Assembly (NCBI GenBank): GCA_040757595.1
Contig: JBFLWP010000021.1
Span: 1 to 55,331, forward strand
Direction of reading: 5' to 3'
DNA length: 55,331 bases
From: Nitrospirota bacterium
GTDB taxonomy: Bacteria > Nitrospirota > Nitrospiria > Nitrospirales > Nitrospiraceae
In this document: in pieces, positions 1 to 9,067 of the stretch
Layout of the letters: the number at the start of each line of letters is the position of its first letter
Position numbering within the stretch: the stretch's first letter is position 1
The notes under the pieces: model-generated
Databases searched by the model: none
Told to the model about the DNA's origin: nothing
The model's input: the letters and a program-made list of their open reading frames with translations, nothing else
Program-made: the position numbers and the translations under genes

Positions 1-1
1 C

Positions 2-538
2 ACACCCCGACGGAGTCCGGAGTCAAACGGCCTGGCCGAGGCGTTCTTCGGCAGCTTCAAGCGGGATTACGTGTACCAGGCCTGCTTGGAGACATTCGAG
101 ACGGTGGGACAGCAGATCCCCGTGTGGATCGACCATTACAACCAGCAGGCGCCGCACAGTGCGCTCGGAATGCAGTCACCGGCCGCGTTCTATGCGGACT
201 GGAGAGTCAAAAACACGAAACGACCTGTCCAAAATGAGGTGGGGCAGTACAGGGGGCGGGTCTTGCAATCACACTGCCTGGGCAACCGGTACCCGTTGAG
301 TGCGCTTCGGTTTCACTTTTCCTGTTGCAATGGCTTGGACGCGCTTCAGCACGTCCGAAGAATAGTAACGGTTCCCACACTGATCGCACACGCCAATGGT
401 GACCCGTTCGAGAATCACAAAACCGGACTTGTGCTTGAACGCTTCACGGTTGACCCGCTTGCTCCTGACAGTTCCATCGCAGTATTCGCACCGGTACCCA
501 AACTTAGTCTTCATCACTGCACCTCTGTCACCTTGTAG
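2..538 (+). CDS. IS3-family (IS2-like) transposase OrfB, C-terminal fragment
   Basis: This is the C-terminal end of a DDE integrase-type transposase; its 5' part lies outside the window. Read from base 2, it shows the IS2/IS3 OrfB signature SPESNGLAEAFFGSFKRDY, with the last catalytic Glu in AEAF, then HYNQQAPHSALGMQSP near the C-terminus. Family resemblance stops near base 205-225. There is no stop codon before the right inverted repeat (226-251), so the frame runs on to 538 through unrelated DNA antisense to the YgiT-type gene. The protein is therefore probably tailed by host sequence or decayed. Identity as an IS3-family transposase is secure; whether it is active is not. Confidence 0.85.
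   Translation, partial: TPRRSPESNGLAEAFFGSFKRDYVYQACLETFETVGQQIPVWIDHYNQQAPHSALGMQSPAAFYADWRVKNTKRPVQNEVGQYRGRVLQSHCLGNRYPLSALRFHFSCCNGLDALQHVRRIVTVPTLIAHANGDPFENHKTGLVLERFTVDPLAPDSSIAVFAPVPKLSLHHCTSVTL
226..251. repeat. right terminal inverted repeat of the left IS
   Basis: The sequence reads TGTCCAAAAT then GAGGTGGGGCAGTACA. On the other strand it starts TGTACTGCCCC, a typical terminus of IS2-group IS3 elements. It marks the boundary between the IS and the resident DNA beginning near 252. The matching left end is outside the window. Confidence 0.6.
269..517 (-). CDS. YgiT-type zinc-finger protein, probable antitoxin
   Basis: An 82-residue protein with two Cys pairs, CEYCDGTV near residue 10 and CDQCGNRYY near residue 45. 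This is the layout of the YgiT/MqsA-type zinc-finger domain found in antitoxins of DUF4258 or MqsR-like toxins. It has no C-terminal helix-turn-helix, unlike full-length MqsA. GTG at 517 or ATG at 514 could start it; both overlap the stop of the upstream DUF4258 gene, so the two are translationally coupled. The gene ends 18 bases from the IS boundary, so the IS landed just beyond it. Antitoxin role is inferred from the family and the pairing. Confidence 0.75.
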   Translation of the reverse strand: MMKTKFGYRCEYCDGTVRSKRVNREAFKHKSGFVILERVTIGVCDQCGNRYYSSDVLKRVQAIATGKVKPKRTQRVPVAQAV

Positions 539-807
539 ACTGTGATGACGAGATACCGACCTGTCTCGGTAAAGCGTCCTACAGTGCCCACGTTCGTCGT
601 GCCATCGGTCCCAGCTCCCTGAACTGTGTGTTTCGTTCCGCGCGGATCGCCTTTTTCCGATTTCACAATCCTACCACCAAGTATTGAAGCCTCGACATCC
701 GTGATATCTAAGCCGTCCTCCGCCATCTCCTCTGACGCATGAACGGTCATGTCATAAGTCCCGTCACGGATTGCTCCTTTGATCCGGCCGAGAGTTCGCC
801 GTGGCAA
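514..807 (-). CDS. DUF4258 domain protein, probable toxin
   Basis: A protein of 97 residues matching the DUF4258 pattern: an early His in MTVHASEEMAEDG, then ILGGRIVKSEKGDPRG and a C-terminal strand YLVITVYKV. DUF4258 proteins are commonly the first gene of toxin-antitoxin pairs with a YgiT-type zinc-finger partner, which is the arrangement here. I chose TTG at 807 because AAGGAGGG lies 9 bases upstream; the open frame continues to a TTG at 870, but that start has no ribosome site and adds an unconserved N-terminus. The toxin's target is unknown from sequence; RelE-like RNase activity is only a guess. Confidence 0.7.
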   Translation of the reverse strand: MPRRTLGRIKGAIRDGTYDMTVHASEEMAEDGLDITDVEASILGGRIVKSEKGDPRGTKHTVQGAGTDGTTNVGTVGRFTETGRYLVITVYKVTEVQ

Positions 808-943
808 CTGGTTCTTTCCCTCCTTGATGAGGCCTTCCGTTCGTTGAAGCCGGTTACGAAAACATAACAAGTATAACGGAATTGCAGCGAGTACGAAACG
901 ACTATTCGACCGGACTCACCGGCAAGGACAAGACCGGCGCGAG

Positions 944-1321
944 TCACGACCCAGGCTTGAAGCCGTCGGTCACGCAGTAGGTGGGGGAGAGCTCGCCGCC
1001 GTGCCCTTCGGACTTGTGGGTCCAGCGGCGCAGGATGCCCTGCTTGTCGAAGGTCAGCACGTACTCGTCGCACCAGGTCCCCGGCGCCCCCCATTTATTC
1101 TGAGAGCTCGGGTCCTCGTAATAAATTTGGTAGACCCAGATCGGCTCCCCGTCCTTGGTGGCCGCAACCAGCTTGGGGGCTCCCAGCCGCTGGCGGACCT
1201 CCTCCCGGGTGGCCCGGTCCTGCGCCGATTCCAGATAGAGCGTCTCCCTGGGGATAAACACCCAACACCCGGTTGCCAGCAGAATCAGACCGACCAACAC
1301 CGTCCGCATGATTCGCTTCAT
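944..1321 (-). CDS. small lipoprotein, paralogue 1 of 4 (SmpA/BamE-like)
   Basis: 125 residues with a lipoprotein signal (LVGLILLATGC, lipobox Cys at residue 19). The mature part begins ETLYLESAQDRATREEV and carries GEPIWVYQI, WCDEYVLTFDKQGILRRW and a final PTYCV. The segment after the signal resembles the SmpA/OmlA (BamE-like) fold, in which a helix-helix is followed by strands reading a 'calculate from previous gene product' type pattern. Two mature Cys (in WCDEY and YCV) are conserved in all four paralogues and may form a disulfide. GGAGGT lies 4 bases before the ATG. Function is unknown; an outer-membrane or periplasmic location is inferred. Confidence 0.75.
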   Translation of the reverse strand: MKRIMRTVLVGLILLATGCWVFIPRETLYLESAQDRATREEVRQRLGAPKLVAATKDGEPIWVYQIYYEDPSSQNKWGAPGTWCDEYVLTFDKQGILRRWTHKSEGHGGELSPTYCVTDGFKPGS

Positions 1322-1364
1322 CCTGACCTCCAGCGATGGAGCAATGTCACTTGCTTGCCGCAGA

Positions 1365-1742
1365 TTACGAGGCGGGCTTAAAGCCGTTGGTCACGCAGGA
1401 CTCCGGTTGGGTCTCCCCTCCGTGCTTCTGGGACTTGTGGGTCCAGCGGCGCAGGATGCCCTGCCGGTCGAAGGTCAGCACGTATTCGTCGCACCAGGAC
1501 CCGAAGGCGGACCAACTGCTTTGGCTGCCCGGCTCCAACTGCCGCACCTCATAGACCCAGACGGCCTCCCCCGTCTCGGTCGCCGCCACGAGATGCGGCT
1601 GACCGAGTTGCCGTTCGACATCCTCCTGCGTCGCCCGATCCTGCGCGTCTCGCAAGTAGCGGGACTCCTTCGGCACGAACAGGGCGCAGCCGGCGGCCGA
1701 GCTAAGCAGAACCAACGAAAACACCAGGAGCGCCGGTTTCAC
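1365..1742 (-). CDS. small lipoprotein, paralogue 2 of 4 (SmpA/BamE-like)
   Basis: 125 residues; lipobox SSAAGC, then the family core RYLRDAQDRATQEDVERQLG, GEAVWVYEV, WCDEYVLTFDRQGILRRW and a C-terminal Cys in ESCV. Very close to paralogue 1 in its last third, suggesting fairly recent duplication. It starts at GTG 1742 with GAGG 6 bases upstream. It is divergent from the HtrA-like protease that begins at 1883, and the two probably share the 140-base promoter region. Function unknown. Confidence 0.75.
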   Translation of the reverse strand: MKPALLVFSLVLLSSAAGCALFVPKESRYLRDAQDRATQEDVERQLGQPHLVAATETGEAVWVYEVRQLEPGSQSSWSAFGSWCDEYVLTFDRQGILRRWTHKSQKHGGETQPESCVTNGFKPAS

Positions 1743-1882
1743 GTGATGCCTCTGAGCCTCGGCAAGCTGCCCCCATTGTACGCCAGATTTTCTTCGAGAA
1801 AAACCGGGCCGCCTTGGTTATACTGGCCGGCACCGTTTCCGCCTACGGCATCCTTTAGCCGAAACAGAACGAGGAGCACCCC

Positions 1883-2917
1883 ATGCTCATGTTCGCACGA
1901 TTCACCGTTCCGGCCAGCCTGTTCATCGCCATCCTGTTCCTCATTATTGTTATTTGGGGGCCGGCGCCGGCCCAGCCCCTGACTTCCGGTGAGCAGTTGG
2001 CCGAATCGGTCAAGCAGGCCCAGCGGGCCACGGTCGGCATTCTGGATGTCACCCAGGAAGGCCGCCAGTCCGGCTATCAGGCCGGCCTCCCGCTCCGCGG
2101 AACGGGCGTACACCTGCGCGAGGGATACATTCTGACGGCCCGCCATGCGGTGGAGCGGCAGGACGGGTCCAAGCTCGTCGTCCCCGAGACGATCATGGTC
2201 CTGACCCAGAGCCTGGACGAGTTGGCAGCCCGGCTCGTCGGCGGAAACGCCTACCTGGACCTCGTCCTGTACAAGTTGGAGAGTCCCAATTCACTGCTCG
2301 ACCTGACCCTGATCCCGTTCGCGGACCGGGAAGCCAGGCCCGGCCAGGAGGTGTTCACGGTCGGCTATCCCCTGGGCTGGGGCCCCACGGTCTCCTTCGG
2401 CCGGATCGGCAACCCCAACACGTTTCTGCAGACGGTGGACACCCGTCTGTTGCAATCGGACGTGCCCGTCTGCAGCGGGAATTCCGGCGGCGGGTTGTTC
2501 AACGCAAACGGTGAGCTGGTCGGGATCATGCACGCCATCATCAAGACCGACGAGGCTCAGGGCGGGCACGGCTGCAGCCGGCTGGCCTTTGCAGTCCCCG
2601 GCCTCCTCGCCAAGAAGATCGTGGAGACGCTCCTGGAAGGCAAGCAGCCGGCCTTCTCCCGGCTCGGCATCCAGATGAGGGCCGTCAAGGTGGGAACCCG
2701 CTGGCGGGTCGCCGTCGGGCAGGCCTTCGAGCCTGCGTCCATGGGCGGGGTGCAGAAGGGGGACCTGCTGCTCGCCATTGACGAGACGGAGATCACCGAC
2801 GCCGCGCAATTGAAGAACCACCTGATGGAGCGCACGGTGCCGGGGCAGAAAGTGGACCTGCGCGTGCTCCGCGGAGACAAGGAACTGCACCTGACGGTCA
2901 CGTTGGGCGGCGGCTAA
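1883..2917 (+). CDS. trypsin-like serine protease with PDZ domain (HtrA/DegP type)
   Basis: 344 residues. An N-terminal hydrophobic stretch (about 10-26) ends in PAPAQP, a signal peptide or membrane anchor, placing the enzyme in the periplasm. The S1C protease domain has the full triad: His88 in TARHAV, Asp126 in NAYLDLVLYK and Ser201 in CSGNSGGGL. One PDZ domain fills about 255-342 (PASMGGVQKGDLLLAIDETE). Such enzymes degrade or sense misfolded envelope proteins. GAGGAG precedes the ATG by 7 bases, and a TATACT element lies near 1817. Its 3' end overlaps by 4 bases the convergent lipoprotein paralogue 3. It sits in the middle of the four lipoprotein paralogues, so they are possible clients or regulators; that link is inference. 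Confidence 0.88.
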   Translation: MLMFARFTVPASLFIAILFLIIVIWGPAPAQPLTSGEQLAESVKQAQRATVGILDVTQEGRQSGYQAGLPLRGTGVHLREGYILTARHAVERQDGSKLVVPETIMVLTQSLDELAARLVGGNAYLDLVLYKLESPNSLLDLTLIPFADREARPGQEVFTVGYPLGWGPTVSFGRIGNPNTFLQTVDTRLLQSDVPVCSGNSGGGLFNANGELVGIMHAIIKTDEAQGGHGCSRLAFAVPGLLAKKIVETLLEGKQPAFSRLGIQMRAVKVGTRWRVAVGQAFEPASMGGVQKGDLLLAIDETEITDAAQLKNHLMERTVPGQKVDLRVLRGDKELHLTVTLGGG

Positions 2918-3309
2918 CGGCCCAGGCTGGCCGTCTTCAGAGTCTCATCCGCTCCGCCGGGCACGCAATACGCGGGCATCAACTCGCCGCCGTGCAAATG
3001 GGTCCGGTAGGTCCACCCGCGCAGGACGGCCTGCTTGTCGAAGGTCAGCACGTATTCGTCGCAGCGCATGCCGGCGGAGGTCCACCGGCTTCCCGGCTCC
3101 TCCTCCCTGATCTGATAGACCCACACCGCTTCACCCGCCCGGGTGGCGGCCACCAACGTGGGCTCCCCCAGCTCCTGCTTCACGTCGCTCTGGGTGGCCC
3201 GATCCTGCGCGCCGCGCAGGTACAGGCTCTGCTTGGGAACGAACAGCGCACAGCCGATCAGCGCCCCGATCAGGACTCCCGCCGATGCAAACCGGGCCGA
3301 GGCTTTCAT
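2914..3309 (-). CDS. small lipoprotein, paralogue 3 of 4 (SmpA/BamE-like)
   Basis: 131 residues with lipobox LIGALIGC and the family core SLYLRGAQDRATQSDVKQEL, GEAVWVYQI, RCDEYVLTFDKQAVLRGW and PAYCV, followed by a longer tail (PGGADETLKTASLGR) than paralogues 1 and 2. Tail to tail with the protease (4-base overlap). It is the most diverged of the set in the GILRRW region. AGGTG lies just upstream of the ATG. Function unknown. Confidence 0.75.
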   Translation of the reverse strand: MKASARFASAGVLIGALIGCALFVPKQSLYLRGAQDRATQSDVKQELGEPTLVAATRAGEAVWVYQIREEEPGSRWTSAGMRCDEYVLTFDKQAVLRGWTYRTHLHGGELMPAYCVPGGADETLKTASLGR

Positions 3310-3316
3310 GGGACAC

Positions 3317-3346
3317 CTCCCGTGTGACGTCTCCCGTTCTCACGGC
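3317..3346. repeat. possible degenerate heptad element
   Basis: On the minus strand this stretch reads as units CGTGAGA, ACGGGAG, ACGTCAC, ACGGGAG, resembling the seven-base-period repeats found elsewhere in the window. It is short and has no clear second arm, so this is a weak call. It lies between paralogues 3 and 4. Confidence 0.3.
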
Positions 3347-3725
3347 TTCCCGTCCGCCCCGCCCGGCACACAATAGTCCGGCTGGAACTCGCTGCCGTGA
3401 AAATGGGACTTTGCGTCCAACGCCGCAGGATCGCCTTGTCGTCGAACGTGAGCACGTACTCGTCGCACCACATCCCGGGCGACGCCAGGTAGTTGCCCGG
3501 CTGCTGATACCGCACCTGATAGACCCAGACCCGCTCCCCGTCCGGCCCCGTTCCGATCATGGCCGGACTCCCGAGCCGCTTCTCGACGTCCTCCTTGGTC
3601 GCCTCGTCCTGCGCCGATTCCAGATAGAGCGTCTCCTTGGGAACGAAGACGGTGCATCCCGCTCCCAGCAAGACCAGCCCGACGAGCGCCGTTCTGATGC
3701 CCGTCTTCACCCCTGCCGCTTCCAT
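3340..3725 (-). pseudogene. small lipoprotein, paralogue 4 of 4, frameshifted near the 3' end
   Basis: The reading frame gives lipobox LLGAGC, TLYLESAQDEATKEDVEKRL, ERVWVYQV and WCDEYVLTFDDKAILRRWT, then breaks from the family. At 3408-3415 the paralogues read GACTTGTGGGTCC and this copy lacks one base. Restoring it gives KSHFHGSEFQPDYCVPGG and a stop at 3340, matching the other three including the last conserved Cys. Without repair the protein runs out of family to 3306 and loses that Cys. Starts at ATG 3725 or GTG 3710 are possible; the longer frame to 3761 is unsupported. It may be a real pseudogene or a single-base sequencing error. Confidence 0.65.
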
Positions 3726-3791
3726 CTGGCGCAGCCGCTGACGGCCCTCAAGCCCCATCATCCGACGGGCAGCGCCGCTCGTGCAACCCCT

Positions 3792-6263
3792 TCACGCCTG
3801 CAGCTCCCTCTTTCCCGGCGTCTGGGTCTCGGCGGGCGCCGAGCCGGCCTGCTCGGCCAGGCGCTGCGCGTGCCACCCCGTTTGCTTGAGATGGATGCCG
3901 GGCATGCCCTGCTCGGCGGTAAAGCGGCTCCAATAGGACTCGTCGATCTGCTCCGGTTTCGTCCTGGCGACTCCCCCGAGCATCCGCGTCAGCTCCTCGT
4001 CGGTCACCCCCTGCATGAACGCGAAGCCCCGCAGGAACACGCTGTCCAGAAACGCGCGGAAGGGGCCGGCCACGAATCGGTATTCGCCGACGTCGTTCAC
4101 GCGCTGCCCGTTCACTAGCAGCGACCGCTTGGTTTCCACGATGTTCAACCGCGCATTCTTCTTCAGCACCTGCTGCACGGTCTTGACGAAGTCCCGGCAA
4201 GGGTTGACGACTTGCTGGCTGCTCGGCGGGTACAGCTTGAGGTTCCGCACCGCCGTCTGGAAGCTCCGGACGACATCGGGCACATAGGCGAGGCTGACGG
4301 GGTCCAGCGGGGTGTCCGTGCTCGTCACGGCTTCGGTATGATAGGCGCTCGCCTCCTTCGCGTTGAACAGCGGCGCGCTCTCGGCGGCTACGACGCGCTG
4401 GTAGGCCGCCGCCTTGTCGCTGTTGGCCGATCGCGTGAAATGGTAGGCCAGCGGCGCGGCCGAGGGCAGGAACCCCTGTTGGAACAAGGCCTCCTGATAT
4501 TCGCCGACCCGATCGTGCAAGGCGCGCCGGCGGGCCTCGCCGATGTCGTTGTAGGCGACGTCCAGCACCTGCTTGCCGACGAACCGGACAGTTTCGTCGT
4601 TCACCTGGTACTCGGCGCTGAGCAATCCCAAGGTCTCCGCCTGCTCCACCAGCTCCAAGACCTTCGCTTCCTCGGCCTCCGCGCCGCCCGTCAGCACGCT
4701 CAGGGACACGTGTTCGCCGAAGACGGACGTATGCTCGAGCAGCGCACGCTGGTCGTTGCCCAGCGTGCCGATCTGCTGCCGCACGATCTCGTCGAGCGAT
4801 TTCGGCAGCTTGTCCTCGTCCAGCGATTCGATCACCCACCGTCGGTCCACGGGCTTGATCGTATGGTCCATGACCAGCTTGCGGAGCAGTTGCGCGAGGA
4901 AGAGCGGGCTCCCCTGCGTGACGCGCGCCAAGGTTCCGGCCGCATCCGGCGGCGCGGCAAGCTGAGGGAACAGCGTCCGAAGATACGCCACGATCCCGTC
5001 GGCCGTCAGCCGCGCCAGCGGCACCTTGGCGAGCTTGAGTTCGGCGCCGTGAGCCTCCACGAACGTCTCCAACGGCGCCTTCGTCCCCTCCGCCGGAGAC
5101 TTCATCGGCACGGCTGCCGCGCCGCAGAGCAGCACCGGCACTTCCTCCTGCGTCAGCAGACGCCGGAGTAACGCCAGCGACGCCTCGTCCGCGTTGTGCA
5201 GGTCGTCAATGAGCAGGACCAGCGGCCGGTAGTCCAGCAACAAAAAGAGGAATCGAAGCGCGGCGCGGAAAATGCCTTCGCGGCGGGACGCCTCGTCCGG
5301 CGCCAACCGCAGCTCCGGCTGCCCCTGCAACGGCGGCAGCAGCGCCCCCAGATAGGCAATTTCCTCCTTCGTCAGGCTGCCGAACGCCGCTTGGCCCTTG
5401 TCGTCCCGCTGCCCCAACAGCGCGACCAGGATCGTCGTCGCGAGCGCGTACGGCCGATAGTTGTCTTGCAGGGGCCCGGCGGCCCGGACCAGATAGGTGT
5501 CCAAGCCTTGGAGCTGGCGGCGGACCGCCTGCAGAAAGGCGGTCTTTCCCATCCCCACGCCGCCCTCGACCAGAACGAACTGGCTCTGCCCCTGATCGAA
5601 CCGCTGGATGACGCTCTGCACCGCCGCCAGCGCCGCCTCGCGGTCGCAGAGGGCGCCGCCGCCGAGCTGCTGCAGGACCGCCTTGGGAGACGGCGCGGCC
5701 TGTTGAGCGTCCGTCGCACGCGCGACGCGGTTGCGTCCGGACCGTTTCGCCTGGTAGAGGGCCGTGTCCGCCTGGTGGATCAACGTCCGGCCGGTCCGGG
5801 CATCGGTCGGCGCGGTCGCCGCCCCGATGCTCACGGTCAGCCGCAATTCGGCGCCCCCGTCGAGGCGCAACGGTTCGGCCTGCATCCGCGCCAGCAACCG
5901 CTCTCCGAGGGCCACCGCCTCATCGTTCCGTCCGTTCGGCAGCAGGATCATGAACTCGTCGCCGGCGTACCGGATCGGGGTCCACTGCTCCCCCGCCACG
6001 GCCTTGAGCTGTTGCGCCACGTGGACCAAAGCCCGATCGCCCGCGTCATGGCCGTGGGTGTCGTTGATCTTCTTGAAGAAATCCACGTCCAGCATCAGCA
6101 ACGACACGGGGGTGGCGTCGAGTTCCTCCCACCTGATCCTATGCTCGAAGCAGGCGAGGAGAAAACGCCGGTTCGGAAGGCCCGTCAGCTCATCCTCATA
6201 GATGAGCCGCGCGGGATCCTTCCCCAGTTGTTGGATGGATGTGACGAGGTCGTCGTACCGCAT
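3792..6263 (-). CDS. diguanylate cyclase fused to an AAA/STAND-type ATPase
   Basis: 823 residues. Residues about 20-180 are a GGDEF domain: DELTGLPNRR, metal-binding LMLDVDFFKKIND and the active loop RYAGDEF (100-104), a permitted variant of GGDEF. The four positions where an inhibitory RxxD would sit read GEQW, so product inhibition is probably absent. Residues about 205-480 form an ATPase with P-loop GGVGMGKT (234-241) and Walker B LVLLIDDLHNAD (348-359), like MalT/adenylate-cyclase-associated AAA domains. The C-terminal 150 residues contain NLKLYPPSSQQV and SLLVNGQRV, a motif pair also met in multidomain signalling proteins. It probably makes cyclic di-GMP under control of a nucleotide-switched sensor; the ligand is unknown. 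No convincing ribosome site precedes the ATG. Confidence 0.85.
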   Translation of the reverse strand: MRYDDLVTSIQQLGKDPARLIYEDELTGLPNRRFLLACFEHRIRWEELDATPVSLLMLDVDFFKKINDTHGHDAGDRALVHVAQQLKAVAGEQWTPIRYAGDEFMILLPNGRNDEAVALGERLLARMQAEPLRLDGGAELRLTVSIGAATAPTDARTGRTLIHQADTALYQAKRSGRNRVARATDAQQAAPSPKAVLQQLGGGALCDREAALAAVQSVIQRFDQGQSQFVLVEGGVGMGKTAFLQAVRRQLQGLDTYLVRAAGPLQDNYRPYALATTILVALLGQRDDKGQAAFGSLTKEEIAYLGALLPPLQGQPELRLAPDEASRREGIFRAALRFLFLLLDYRPLVLLIDDLHNADEASLALLRRLLTQEEVPVLLCGAAAVPMKSPAEGTKAPLETFVEAHGAELKLAKVPLARLTADGIVAYLRTLFPQLAAPPDAAGTLARVTQGSPLFLAQLLRKLVMDHTIKPVDRRWVIESLDEDKLPKSLDEIVRQQIGTLGNDQRALLEHTSVFGEHVSLSVLTGGAEAEEAKVLELVEQAETLGLLSAEYQVNDETVRFVGKQVLDVAYNDIGEARRRALHDRVGEYQEALFQQGFLPSAAPLAYHFTRSANSDKAAAYQRVVAAESAPLFNAKEASAYHTEAVTSTDTPLDPVSLAYVPDVVRSFQTAVRNLKLYPPSSQQVVNPCRDFVKTVQQVLKKNARLNIVETKRSLLVNGQRVNDVGEYRFVAGPFRAFLDSVFLRGFAFMQGVTDEELTRMLGGVARTKPEQIDESYWSRFTAEQGMPGIHLKQTGWHAQRLAEQAGSAPAETQTPGKRELQA

Positions 6264-6391
6264 AGAGGTCCCGTCGAGCGACGCGCTGGCCGCGAGCGTC
6301 GTGCGGGCTGGTCTTGGGAACCGCGCGTCCAGGATAGCCCGACTGGGCCGGGGACGAAAGGAAATTCAGGCACGCTGCCGGCCGGCGCCCG

Positions 6392-8151
<1,760 letters not shown>

Positions 8152-8155
<4 letters not shown>

Positions 8156-8964
8156 GCGGACGCCTCCCGGCGCGGGCGAGGGGTGCGGGGGACGGGACTA
8201 GAGGCAAGATCTCCGCCTCGTGCCTCGCACCACGCGCCTCGTGCCACTCGCGCTCGCACGAGCGCCCGCAAGGCGTTCGCCTCCCTGTCCGTCAGGTAGC
8301 GAAACTCCCCGACCGGCAGGTCGCCCAGGGCCAGGGGGCCGAACTTGACCCGCGTGAGCTTGAGCACCGGGTGGCCGACGGATTCCAGCATCCGCTTCAC
8401 CTGGTGTTTGCGCCCCTCGTGGATCGTGACCTCGAGCCAGGAATTCTGCTCCGCCTTCCGCACCTTCTTCACGACGGCCGGCCCGGTCCGCCCGTCCTCC
8501 AGGTCCACCCCCCGCTCCAACTGCGCGATCTTCTCGTCGGCCAGCACGCCCTTCACCTTGATCAGGTAGGTCTTGGGCACGTGGTAACGGGGATGGAGCA
8601 GCGCCTGGGCCAGCTCGCCGTTGTTGGTCAGGAGCATCAGCCCCTCGCTGTCGTAGTCCAGGCGGCCGACGGGGAAGACCCTCAGCTTCACCCCGTGGAG
8701 CAGGTCGGCGACCGTCGGCCGGCCGGCCGGATCGCCGAGGGAGGAGACGACCCCCTTGGGCTTGTTGAGCATCAGAAAGGCCTCCGGCGGAACCGGCTTG
8801 AGGTGCCGCCCGTCCACCTTGATGTGGTCGTGCGCCGGATCGATCTTGGTGCCCAGCTCGCGGACCGTCCGGCCGTTCACCGTCACCCGCCCCTGCAGGA
8901 TCATCTCTTCCGCCTTGCGGCGCGAGGCGAGCCCCGAGTCCGCGATGGCCTTCTGCAGTCGCAC
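8152..8964 (-). CDS. rluB: 23S rRNA pseudouridine synthase (RluB type)
   Basis: Isomerises a uridine in 23S rRNA helix 89. From GTG 8964 it is 270 residues: an N-terminal S4 RNA-binding domain ([19 protein letters not shown]), then the RsuA/RluB catalytic domain with the active Asp in [15 protein letters not shown] reject the upstream start at 9045 because its 27 extra residues are encoded by a heptad repeat element. The last 35 or so residues (after [11 protein letters not shown]) are Arg/Ala-rich and encoded by another heptad element at 8168-8253, so the C-terminal tail is repeat-derived. No clear Shine-Dalgarno site is visible at 8964. RluB versus RluE/RluF specificity is not provable here. 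Confidence 0.88.
8168..8253. repeat. heptad repeat element, CCTCGTG type, in rluB 3' end
   Basis: Right arm (+ strand from 8215): CCTCGTG, CCTCGCA, CCACGCG, CCTCGTG, CCACTCG. Left arm 8168-8204 has the complementary G-rich units (GCGCGGG, CGAGGGG, TGCGGGG and so on). Period seven, inverted arms, about 10-base loop. It is translated in rluB as an Arg-rich tail. Confidence 0.6.
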
Positions 8965-8973
8965 GAGATGATC

Positions 8974-9067
8974 GTGATGGGTGATGGGTGATGGGTGATG
9001 CGTCCCAAATTCTGAGGTCTCTCGGTTCGTTCTGCTACCCATCACTCATCACCCTTCACTCGTCACG
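8974..9067. repeat. heptad repeat hairpin, GTGATGG type, rluB/guaA junction
   Basis: Left arm 8974-9003 is four GTGATGG/GTGATGC units; right arm 9037-9067 is the inverted series (CCATCAC, TCATCAC, CCTTCAC, TCGTCAC). The 33-base loop is unique. The right arm ends one base before the guaA stop codon, so the element fills the gap between guaA and rluB on the transcribed strand. Confidence 0.85.

Noticed and set aside
8974-9067. Heptad hairpins as Rho-independent terminators
   Set aside because: No T run follows either arm at most sites, and several lie inside translated genes or riboswitches.
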